A stretch of 64,000 nt of DNA from Verrucomicrobiota bacterium (GTDB lineage Bacteria; Verrucomicrobiota; Verrucomicrobiia; Chthoniobacterales; Terrimicrobiaceae). The number at the start of each line of letters is the position of its first letter. Within the stretch, counting starts at the first letter, position 1. The position numbers were made by a program, and so were the translations under genes. This document shows positions 1 to 7,590 of the stretch, piece after piece. A model generated the notes under the pieces. It was not told the origin of the DNA and made no database searches. It saw only the letters and a list, made by a program, of their open reading frames with translations. Location: the NCBI GenBank assembly GCA_018970255.1, contig JAGWWS010000001.1:1-64000 (forward strand), given 5' to 3'.

Positions 1-2
1 GC

Positions 3-1106
3 ATGAACACCGAAGTCAAAATTCCCGCCGTCGGAGAGTCCATCACATCCGGCGTCCTCACCATCTGGCACCGCAAAAACGGCGACACCGTCCGCGAGGG
101 CGAAGTCCTCTTCACCCTGGAAACCGACAAGGTCTCGCAGGAGGTCAACGCCCCCGCCACCGGCATCGTCCACACGAAGGTTGCCGAAGGCGATGAAGTC
201 AAAATCGGGCAAGCCGTCGCCGAAATCGAACCGTCATCCGTTGCCGCCGCCCCGGCCCCCGAGCCCGAAAAACCGGCCGCTGCCAAACCAGCCCCTGCAG
301 CACAAAAGGCCCCCGCACCCGCCCCGGCAGCGCCTCCGCAAGTTTCTGCACCAGTCCCCTCCCCAGCGCCCCTCCCGCCCCAAGCCACCGTCTCAGCGCC
401 CAACGACAGCCGGGCCACGCGCAAAAAACTCTCCCCCCTCCGCCGCAAAATTGCCACGCAGCTCGTCCTGGCGCAGCACACCGCCGCCATCCTCACCACT
501 TTCAACGAGTGCGACATGTCCTCCGTGATGTCCCTCCGCAAGGAACTCCAGGAGGAATTCACGAAACGCCACGGCGTGAAACTCGGCTTCATGGGATTCT
601 TCATCAAAGCCGTCGTCGACGCTCTCCAGGCCGTCCCAGCCATCAATTCCCGAATGGACGGCGACGACCTCGTCATGAACAACGCCTTCGACATCGGCGT
701 GGCGGTTGGAACCGACCGCGGGCTCGTCGTCCCGGTCATCCGCGATTGCGAACGCCTCGGCTTCGCCGAAATCGAGCGCAGCCTCGCCGACTACGCCGTG
801 AAAGCCCGCGAAGGCCGCATCTCGCTCGCGGACCTCTCCGGCGGCGTCTTCACCATTAGCAACGGCGGCATCTACGGTTCCCTCCTCAGCACGCCCATCC
901 TGAACCCGCCCCAGAGCGGCATCCTCGGCATGCACAAAATCCAGGAGCGCCCCGTCGCGGTGGACGGGCAAGTCGTAATCCGACCGATGATGTATCTGGC
1001 CCTGAGCTACGACCACCGTGTCGTGGACGGCAAGGAAGCCGTCACCTTCCTCTTCCGCGTGAAGGACTGCATCGAAAACCCCTCCCGCCTCCTCCTCGGG
1101 GCCTGA
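3..1106 (+). CDS. sucB: Dihydrolipoamide acyltransferase, E2 of a 2-oxoacid dehydrogenase (succinyl type)
   Basis: This is the acyl-transferring core of a 2-oxoglutarate-type dehydrogenase complex in the TCA cycle. Residues 1-78 are a lipoyl domain with the lipoylated lysine in ETDKVS (K43). An Ala/Pro-rich linker runs to about residue 134. The CAT-like catalytic domain follows, with the active-site His338 and Asp342 in SYDHRVVDG. The [10 protein letters not shown]-type stretch and the [14 protein letters not shown] signatures favour the succinyltransferase class. At 367 residues it is shorter than the roughly 405 of E. coli SucB, because I see no peripheral subunit (E3)-binding domain between linker and core. 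The ATG lies two bases into the window, so its upstream partner (E1) is probably just outside. Confidence 0.93.
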   Translation: MNTEVKIPAVGESITSGVLTIWHRKNGDTVREGEVLFTLETDKVSQEVNAPATGIVHTKVAEGDEVKIGQAVAEIEPSSVAAAPAPEPEKPAAAKPAPAAQKAPAPAPAAPPQVSAPVPSPAPLPPQATVSAPNDSRATRKKLSPLRRKIATQLVLAQHTAAILTTFNECDMSSVMSLRKELQEEFTKRHGVKLGFMGFFIKAVVDALQAVPAINSRMDGDDLVMNNAFDIGVAVGTDRGLVVPVIRDCERLGFAEIERSLADYAVKAREGRISLADLSGGVFTISNGGIYGSLLSTPILNPPQSGILGMHKIQERPVAVDGQVVIRPMMYLALSYDHRVVDGKEAVTFLFRVKDCIENPSRLLLGA

Positions 1107-1120
1107 GCAGGCGCGCGCGA

Positions 1121-1927
1121 CTAAACTTTTTCGTCGACCACCGGATTCGTCAGCGAACCGATTCCATCGATTTCAATCGTTACGGAATCACCGGCCTTGA
1201 GCCAACGCGGCGGCTTTGCAGCCATCCCCACGCCATGCGGCGTCCCAGTTAAAATCACAGTGCCAGGCCACAGCGTCGTGCTTCCGCTCAAAAACTCAAT
1301 CAGCGCGGGCACATCGAAAATCATGTCGTTCGTGTTCCAATCCTGAACCCTCTCGCCATTGAGCACCGTGCGGATGGGCAGTGCATTCGGATTGAAAATT
1401 TCATCGGCCGTCACCAGACACGGCCCGAGCGGCGCAAACGTGTCGAACGTCTTGCTCCGGCTCCATTGCCCGCCGCCGAATTTCAACTGCCAGTCGCGCG
1501 AACTCACATCATTCGCGCAGGTGTAGCCCAGGACCACATCGAGCGCCTTGGCGCGCGGCACATTCTTGCACTTTTTGCCGATGACCACGGCCAACTCGCA
1601 CTCGTAGTCCACCTCGCCACTCGCCAGCGCGACCGGGATTTCAATCGGGTCGCCAGGATTTTGAACAGTGCCGGGCGTCTTCATAAAAACAATCGGCCGC
1701 TCGGGAATCTTTGCCCCCGTCTCCTCGGCATGTTTGCGGTAGTTAAGCCCGATTCCAATAATCGCCGTCGGCTGCAGTGGCGCGAGGAGCTTGCCGGGAG
1801 AGACGAATTTTCCGGACGGCTTGGGATTCGAAAAAAGGTCGCCCTCCAAGAGTTCAAAACGCCCATCGGCATGTTGGATGGCGTGTTCGATTTGTCCGGA
1901 GGAGGAGAGATGGCGAATGATTTTCAT
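1121..1927 (-). CDS. Fumarylacetoacetate hydrolase family protein
   Basis: The 268-residue product belongs to the FAH superfamily, whose members hydrolyse or hydrate beta-diketo or 2-keto acids in catabolism of aromatics or sugars. Seen are the GIGLNYRKHAEE segment, the metal-binding Glu pair in VDYECELAVVIG, the ANDVSSRDWQ stretch and a C-terminal ILTGTPHGVG motif, all typical of the YcgM/ureidoglycolate-lyase-like branch. I chose the ATG that gives MKIIRHL at the N-terminus because the reading frame extends further upstream only with low-complexity sequence that is not family-like. The substrate cannot be assigned from sequence. It converges on the E2 gene with 14 bases between stops. Confidence 0.88.
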   Translation of the reverse strand: MKIIRHLSSSGQIEHAIQHADGRFELLEGDLFSNPKPSGKFVSPGKLLAPLQPTAIIGIGLNYRKHAEETGAKIPERPIVFMKTPGTVQNPGDPIEIPVALASGEVDYECELAVVIGKKCKNVPRAKALDVVLGYTCANDVSSRDWQLKFGGGQWSRSKTFDTFAPLGPCLVTADEIFNPNALPIRTVLNGERVQDWNTNDMIFDVPALIEFLSGSTTLWPGTVILTGTPHGVGMAAKPPRWLKAGDSVTIEIDGIGSLTNPVVDEKV

Positions 1928-1998
1928 GGGGAATTTTTTTAAGCCGGAATGACTACCTCCATCCCGCCCGCCGGTCACGAAGAACCCGTCCGCTTTTC

Positions 1999-3213
1999 TT
2001 GAAATGCCCGGCGTGCTTGTTAGCGTGCGGTGTGCGGCTGCGCGGTCTCGTCATGTTCCTCGCCTTGGCGGCGGTTTTTCCGTCAGCCCCCATCGTCGCC
2101 CGCGCACAAATGAGCGAGGAACAAAAAAGGAGGCTGTTCCTCCAAGTCCGCGAAGACATCAAGCCGGTCCCCAAACCCACTCCCAAAGCCACTCCGCGGC
2201 CGAAACCCAAGCCAGCCGCCACGCCATCGCGCGCAGCCACGCCGCCCCCAAAAGTCGATTGGGTTTCCACGCCCAAACCGACCCCCCGGAAAACCGCCAC
2301 CCCGAAACCCACGCCGCGCACGACCCCACAAGCAACACCCAAGCCGAGTTCGCAGCCGACACCCGAAGAACGCGAATCCACACCGGAGCCCACCCCCGCA
2401 TCAAAACCCGCGCAGCCGCCGCAGGCCCCTGCCCAAGAATCCGACGACTACATTCTCATGCCGGGCGAGGTGAAGGGCGAAAAGTCGAAGCCAATCGTCG
2501 TTGAAGAATCCAAGCCGCCCTCGGAGCCAGAGCCGAAGCCCCAAAGGACCGAAAAGCCCATAGCCGCCGCCACGCCGCAAATCCCGAAAGGCAAAACCCC
2601 CGCAGGCCGCCCCCTTGACGCGCCCATCCTCATTGAAAAATCCGGCCTGCAGGACGAAGCCGGCTACGAACCGCCAACGAAACAGGTCTTCGGCGGATTC
2701 ATGAAACGCTGGCGCTACCTCACACCCGGAATCCGCAGGGCCATCGACAACGCCAAGGTCCGCCGCGGCCGCTGGAAATACATCATCGTCCACAACAGCG
2801 GCACCCGCCAAGGAAACGCCCGCATCTTCGACAACTACCACCGCCGCGTCCGCAAAATGCAAAACGGCCTCGCCTACCACTTCGTGATTGGAAACGGGAA
2901 TTCCTCCGGCGACGGGCAAATCGAAATCGGCAACCGCTGGACCCGCCAGATCAACGGCGGCCATGTGGCCAGCGACTACCTCAACGACATCGCCATCGGC
3001 ATCTGCCTCGTCGGCGACCTCAACCGCGACCTGCCCACGAAGCACCAACTCGGCGCGCTCGACGAACTCGCCACCTACCTCCGCGGCCGCGTGGGCAAGG
3101 TCAAGGGCCGCCCCGCGATCGTCAAGGGCCACAAGGAAATCAACCCCAAGCCCACCGATTGCCCCGGCGACCGCTTTCCGCTCGGCTGGCTGCGCAAGCG
3201 CTTCGGCAGCTGA
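1999..3213 (+). CDS. Exported N-acetylmuramoyl-L-alanine amidase-like protein with Pro/Lys-rich stalk
   Basis: The C-terminal part (about residues 255-404) is an amidase_2/PGRP fold with YIIVHNSGT, an AYHFVIGNG segment, and GHKEIN followed by TDCPG, so the zinc ligands His, His and Cys are present. It probably cleaves the lactyl-peptide bond of peptidoglycan or binds muropeptides in the periplasm. Residues 45-200 are a low-complexity stalk of Pro, Thr, Lys and Ala repeats, a likely wall-spanning spacer. A TTG at 1999 gives a signal peptide with basic residues before the hydrophobic core; an ATG at 2053 would leave the core without basic residues. The NCS1 permease gene begins four bases after its stop. 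Confidence 0.85.
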   Translation: MKCPACLLACGVRLRGLVMFLALAAVFPSAPIVARAQMSEEQKRRLFLQVREDIKPVPKPTPKATPRPKPKPAATPSRAATPPPKVDWVSTPKPTPRKTATPKPTPRTTPQATPKPSSQPTPEERESTPEPTPASKPAQPPQAPAQESDDYILMPGEVKGEKSKPIVVEESKPPSEPEPKPQRTEKPIAAATPQIPKGKTPAGRPLDAPILIEKSGLQDEAGYEPPTKQVFGGFMKRWRYLTPGIRRAIDNAKVRRGRWKYIIVHNSGTRQGNARIFDNYHRRVRKMQNGLAYHFVIGNGNSSGDGQIEIGNRWTRQINGGHVASDYLNDIAIGICLVGDLNRDLPTKHQLGALDELATYLRGRVGKVKGRPAIVKGHKEINPKPTDCPGDRFPLGWLRKRFGS

Positions 3214-3217
3214 ACCC

Positions 3218-4666
3218 GTGGAAAAGCCACCCGACCCGCGCCTCTGGAACGAAGACCTCGCGCCGGTCCCCGCCGCGCGCCGCACATGGACCACATGGAA
3301 TATCGCCGCGCTCTGGATCGGCATGGCCGTGTGCATCACCACCTACACGCTCGCCAGCGGCCTCATCGGCCAAGGCATGGATTGGAGCCAGGCGGTCCTC
3401 ACCATTTTCCTCGGGAACCTCATCGTGCTCGTGCCCATGGCGCTCAACGCCCACCCCGGCACCGCCTATGGCATCCCGTTCCCGGTCCTTCTGCGCGCCT
3501 CGTTCGGCACCCTTGGCTCGAACATCCCGGCGCTCATGCGCGGCATCGTCGCCTGCGGTTGGTTCGGCATCCAGACATGGGTCGGCGGTTCCGCGGTCTA
3601 CTCCACCGCTGCCGTCATTTTCGGGTTCGACCCCGCCCAACGAACGCCCCTCCCGGTCCTCGGCATCTCGGCCGGCGAGTTCGCCTGCTTCCTGCTTTTC
3701 TGGGCGGTGAATGTTTACTTTATCGTCCGCGGCATGGAGTCCATCAAATGGCTCGAAGCCCTCAGCGCGCCATTCCTTGTCGCCGTCGGCCTCGCGCTCG
3801 TCTGGTGGGCATGGGAAGCCGCCGACGGCTTTGGCCCGATTTTCTCCCAACCCTCGAAACTCGATTCCCCGGAAAAATTCTGGCCCGTGTTCGGCGCCGG
3901 CCTCACTGCGATGGTCGGCTACTGGGCCACGCTGTCGCTCAACATCCCCGATTTCTCCCGCTTCGCCCGCTCGCAGCGCGACCAAATCGCCGGCCAGGCC
4001 CTTGGGCTCCCCACCACCATGACGCTCTACGCCTTCATCGGCGTGGTCGTCACCAGCGCCACAGTGGTGGTTTTCGGCGAAGCCATTTGGGACCCCGTGC
4101 AAGTCATCTCCCGCTTCAACAACCCCTGGATCTCCGCCATCGCCCTCGTCACGCTCGCCGTCGCAACCCTCTCGACCAACATCGCCGCGAATGTCGTCTC
4201 CCCCGCCAACGACTTCTCGAACCTTGCCCCCCGCCGCATTTCGTTCCGCACCGGCGGCATCATCACCGCATTCCTCGGAATCCTCATGTTCCCCTGGAAA
4301 CTCTACCAAGACCCCAGCGGCTACATTTTCACCTGGCTCATCGGCTACAGCGCCCTCCTCGGCCCCATCGCCGGCATCATGATTGCCGACTACTTCGTCT
4401 GGCGCCGGCGCCGCCTCGAACCCGAAGAACTCTACATCCGCAACGGCGCCTATTCCTACACCGGCGGATTCAGCATCGTGGGATTCGCCTCACTCGCCCT
4501 CGCCATCCTGCCAAACATCCCCGGCTTCCTCGTCCATGTGAAACTCCTCGCCCCTTCCGCGTTCCCCGCATTGGTCGTGGACGCCTACAATTACGCTTGG
4601 TTCGTCGGCTTCACCCTCGCCTTCCTCCTCTACTCCCTCCTCCGCCCGGCGTTCCCGAACCGCTGA
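3218..4666 (+). CDS. NCS1 family nucleobase/allantoin/hydantoin-type permease
   Basis: The 482-residue integral membrane protein has about 12 hydrophobic helices and the NCS1 hallmarks: the N-terminal LWNEDLAP and WNIAALWIGM segments, a GGSAVYS-like helix 3, and the NIPDFSRFARSQ stretch at the helix 8 region. Family members import cytosine, purines, uracil, allantoin or hydantoins with Na+ or H+. I set the start at GTG 3218, which yields an N-terminus (VEKPPDPRLWNEDL) matching the family and lies four bases after the amidase stop. The reading frame is open upstream but only as a shadow of the amidase gene. The substrate is undetermined; no purine-catabolism genes are adjacent. Confidence 0.9.
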   Translation: MEKPPDPRLWNEDLAPVPAARRTWTTWNIAALWIGMAVCITTYTLASGLIGQGMDWSQAVLTIFLGNLIVLVPMALNAHPGTAYGIPFPVLLRASFGTLGSNIPALMRGIVACGWFGIQTWVGGSAVYSTAAVIFGFDPAQRTPLPVLGISAGEFACFLLFWAVNVYFIVRGMESIKWLEALSAPFLVAVGLALVWWAWEAADGFGPIFSQPSKLDSPEKFWPVFGAGLTAMVGYWATLSLNIPDFSRFARSQRDQIAGQALGLPTTMTLYAFIGVVVTSATVVVFGEAIWDPVQVISRFNNPWISAIALVTLAVATLSTNIAANVVSPANDFSNLAPRRISFRTGGIITAFLGILMFPWKLYQDPSGYIFTWLIGYSALLGPIAGIMIADYFVWRRRRLEPEELYIRNGAYSYTGGFSIVGFASLALAILPNIPGFLVHVKLLAPSAFPALVVDAYNYAWFVGFTLAFLLYSLLRPAFPNR

Positions 4667-4698
4667 GGAACCGCGGCGCTCCGTGCTAAAAACAAACC

Positions 4699-5313
4699 CT
4701 AAGCCGCGATCTTCTCGCTGCGCTCCACGAGCCGGAAGCGGAACTTCTCGCTGTATTTGCCGCCATTGTGCTTCCGGCAGCACTTGATGCAGGCGGCCCG
4801 TTGCCGCAGCGGCTTCACGCGCGCCAACACCGATTCGCACTGGGGGCACGCGTAGAAAAATTTCCGCGCCACCTTGCGCCGCTTGAAGGGCAATTCATGG
4901 CACCTCTCCTCGTTGGGAATCCCGAGGTCCGCACAGGCTTCCTTCCATTCCTCCCCATGCGCATCGATGCGCCGGCGGCCGGCGCGGTGCCGGGCGAGCA
5001 GGTGCGCCAATTCGTGCCGCAGCGTGCGCTGCACCTCGGCGGCCGAAACCTCCACCAGCTTGGGGTTCAAAACCACCAAGCGGTCCACCAGAACCGCCAA
5101 GCCCGCCGTGGTCTTCAGCCGCGGGTTCCAGCAAACGCGCACCTTCAGGTCGCGGCAGCCCGCCGCCTTGAGGAGTTGGTTCGCGAAATCCTCGAGCAGC
5201 GGGTCGTGCCGGAACGGCGAACTGCGCCGGGGCTTTTTCAAATCATCCGGCGTGGCGCGCACCCGCCGCATCACCGTCCTGCCGAAATCGAGGAGAAGCT
5301 GCCGGTATTTCAT
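4699..5313 (-). CDS. SprT-like zinc metalloprotease domain protein
   Basis: The 204-residue protein has the SprT/Spartan-type zincin motif HELAH (His100, Glu101, His104) followed by a third ligand region HGEEWKEA. A C-terminal zinc ribbon has CPQC and CIKC pairs. SprT-like proteins are metallopeptidases or metallopeptidase-like; Spartan relatives act on DNA-protein crosslinks, while the bacterial role is poorly defined. The start ATG overlaps the stop of the cysteine desulfurase gene by four bases (ATGA), so the protein is likely made with CysE and the desulfurase from one transcript. The link to sulfur metabolism is only positional. Confidence 0.82.
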   Translation of the reverse strand: MKYRQLLLDFGRTVMRRVRATPDDLKKPRRSSPFRHDPLLEDFANQLLKAAGCRDLKVRVCWNPRLKTTAGLAVLVDRLVVLNPKLVEVSAAEVQRTLRHELAHLLARHRAGRRRIDAHGEEWKEACADLGIPNEERCHELPFKRRKVARKFFYACPQCESVLARVKPLRQRAACIKCCRKHNGGKYSEKFRFRLVERSEKIAA

Positions 5314-6455
5314 GCCGCCATCGCGTGTTGGAGCCGGGCGACGCGCGCCACCGCGGCCGCCGCCCCCTCCACATCGCGCTCCGTTGTCCCATGCCCCATC
5401 GAAAACCTCACCGTCGCCAATGCCGTGGCCGGCTCGACCCCCATCGCGATCAAAACATGCGACGGCTGGATCGACCCCACCATGCACGCCGACCCGCTGG
5501 AAACACACACGCCCTCGAGGTCGAGCCCCATCAGCAGCGACTCGCCGTCCGCACCCGGGAAACTCACATTCAAAGTATTCGCCAGCGAGCGCCCCGGGTC
5601 GCCGTTTCTCACGGCATGCGGGCAGGTTTCCTGAATCAACGCCCAGAGCCTTTCGCGCAGCGGCGCCAGCCTCGCCGCATCCGCGGCGCCCCGCGTGGCA
5701 GCCACCTCCGCGGCCGCAGCCATTCCCACGATCGCCGCCACATTTTCCGTGCCCGGCCGCCTGGAATTTTCATGCGAGCCGCCATGCGCCGTCCGCGCCA
5801 GTGCAATCCCCGCGCCGAGCCACAGCGCCCCGGCGCCTTTCGGCCCATAAAACTTGTGCGCCGCGATGGAAAACGCCGACAGCCCCTCCGCCCCCGCGCG
5901 CAACGGCAACTTCCCGAACGCCTGCACCGCATCGCTGTGGAAAAACACGCCCCGCTCCCGGCACACCGCCGCCAATTCCGCCACCGGTTGCACCACGCCC
6001 GTCTCGTTGTTCGCGTGCATGACGCTCACCACCGTCGTGTCCTTGCGGATGACCCGCGCCAAAAAACCCGGGTCCACCGCCCCGCCCCGGTCCACCGGCA
6101 GCAGCGTCACTTCATACCCCTCGAAATGCTGCAGGTATTCCGCCGCGTGGAGCACCGCATGGTGTTCGATGGCGGAAACCACGATGTGCTTCCCCTTCGG
6201 AGCATGCGCCCGCGCCAGCCCCATCAGGCCCAAATTGCAAGCCTCCGTCCCCCCGCCCGTGAACACAATCTCGTGCGCCTTCGCGCCGATGACCGCCGCG
6301 AGCCTATCCCTCGCATCGTCCACCGCCGCCCGCGCCCGCCGCCCCGCCGCATGGATCGAGGAGGGATTGCCGAAATCCCCGTCCAAAAACGGCAGCATCG
6401 CCTCCCTTGCCTCGGGGGCGAGCGGCGTCGTCGCGTTGTGGTCCAGGTAAATCAT
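5310..6455 (-). CDS. Cysteine desulfurase (NifS/IscS-like, class I)
   Basis: This PLP enzyme takes sulfur from L-cysteine as an enzyme persulfide for Fe-S clusters, thiolation or cofactors. The N-terminus MIYLDHNATTPL is typical, the PLP lysine sits in SIAAHKFYGPKG, and the catalytic cysteine lies in the SSGSACMVG loop, as in the NifS/IscS class. The length of 381 residues is normal. It overlaps the upstream serine acetyltransferase gene by four bases and the downstream SprT-like gene by four bases. No iscU, sufU or regulator is next to it, so whether it serves Fe-S assembly or another sulfur pathway is open. Confidence 0.92.
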   Translation of the reverse strand: MIYLDHNATTPLAPEAREAMLPFLDGDFGNPSSIHAAGRRARAAVDDARDRLAAVIGAKAHEIVFTGGGTEACNLGLMGLARAHAPKGKHIVVSAIEHHAVLHAAEYLQHFEGYEVTLLPVDRGGAVDPGFLARVIRKDTTVVSVMHANNETGVVQPVAELAAVCRERGVFFHSDAVQAFGKLPLRAGAEGLSAFSIAAHKFYGPKGAGALWLGAGIALARTAHGGSHENSRRPGTENVAAIVGMAAAAEVAATRGAADAARLAPLRERLWALIQETCPHAVRNGDPGRSLANTLNVSFPGADGESLLMGLDLEGVCVSSGSACMVGSIQPSHVLIAMGVEPATALATVRFSMGHGTTERDVEGAAAAVARVARLQHAMAA

Positions 6456-7363
6456 TTGATCGCTCCGCCGGATTCCCTCCGGTCCTTCTCCAGAATACGC
6501 AGTTGTTTCTCCTCGTAAACCACCAGCGACCCCGCCGGCACGCTGTGCATCAAAAAAACATTCGCCCCGATCGTGCTCCCCTCCCCGATCACCGTCTCCC
6601 CGCCGAGCACCGTGGAATTTGGGTAAATCGTGACATTGTGTCCCACATCCGGATGGCGCTTGCCACCCTTAACAATCTGACCGGATTCATCTTTTGCAAA
6701 ACTTCGCGCCCCGAGTGTGACACCGTGGTAAAGCTTCACATGGTGCCCGATCCGGCAGGTTTCCCCGATGACGACTCCCGTCCCGTGGTCGATGAAAAAA
6801 TACGGACCCAATTGCGCCCCCGGATGGATGTCGATTCCGGTCCGGGCGTGGGCCCATTCGGTCATCATCCGCGGCAGGAGCGGCACCCCCGCGCCGTAGA
6901 GGGCATGCGCGCAACGCTGCACCGCCACGGCCTCGAGGAATGGATACGCCAACACGATTTCCTCGTAGCTCGCCGCCGCCGGATCGCCCTCATACGCCGC
7001 CTCGATGTCAGTGCGCAAGAGCGCCCGGATTTCCGGCAACGCATCCAAAAAATCCATCATCGCCGCGCGCGCGCGGTCGCCGCCGCCATCCGCCCCGCGC
7101 AGGCTCAGGCTCTTGCCGATCAAGTCCTGGAGCCGATCCGCAAGCTCCTGCAGGCGCAGCTCGGTCGTCTCCGCGAGTTCATTTTTGTGGATCGGCCGCT
7201 CGTCGTGGAACCCGGGAAAAAGGAATTGCAGCAACTGCCCGCACAACGCATCGAGCGAACGCTTGGAAGGCAGGTTGTGGCCGTCGGTGTTGTTCAACCC
7301 CCCGACTTTCTCATACGAATCGAGAATCTTCTTCACAATCTCCGGCAACCTCTTCGACGACAT
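6452..7363 (-). CDS. cysE: Serine O-acetyltransferase
   Basis: This enzyme acetylates L-serine with acetyl-CoA, the committed step of cysteine synthesis. The product (303 residues) has an extended helical N-terminal half and a left-handed beta-helix with hexapeptide repeats. Signature parts are GIDIHPGAQLG, FFIDHGTGVVIGET, GVTLG and KGGKRHPDVG. The length matches the longer SrpH/EpsC-like type. I chose ATG 7363 (MSSKRLPEI); upstream codons are open but AT-rich and not family-like. It is the first gene of a coupled trio with the cysteine desulfurase, placing cysteine synthesis and cysteine desulfuration on one transcript. Confidence 0.92.
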   Translation of the reverse strand: MSSKRLPEIVKKILDSYEKVGGLNNTDGHNLPSKRSLDALCGQLLQFLFPGFHDERPIHKNELAETTELRLQELADRLQDLIGKSLSLRGADGGGDRARAAMMDFLDALPEIRALLRTDIEAAYEGDPAAASYEEIVLAYPFLEAVAVQRCAHALYGAGVPLLPRMMTEWAHARTGIDIHPGAQLGPYFFIDHGTGVVIGETCRIGHHVKLYHGVTLGARSFAKDESGQIVKGGKRHPDVGHNVTIYPNSTVLGGETVIGEGSTIGANVFLMHSVPAGSLVVYEEKQLRILEKDRRESGGAIK

Positions 7364-7590
7364 GGAGGTGAATTCTACGCGGCACGCCAGCCCTGTCGAG
7401 AACCCGCTGAAAATCGGGCTCGGCGGGAGTTTTTTTACCCGAATCCCCAGCCCCAAAATAAAAACGCTTCTTATCCGTATATTTTTATAGAAATCACCTA
7501 TTCCGATTTCCTTGAGTGTTTTTCACAAAATTCCCATTTCCCGCGGCTCCCGCATTGAATCCCGCCTGATTCCCTGCACAATCCCGCGCC
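7364..7590. promoter_or_regulatory. Divergent promoter region between cysE and valS
   Basis: This 227-base gap separates two divergent genes. It holds an AT-rich patch at about 7440-7530 in otherwise GC-rich DNA, the likely promoter zone for both. No riboswitch or T-box pattern (no AGGGUGG-like element) was recognised in front of valS. Exact promoter elements could not be assigned. Confidence 0.4.
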
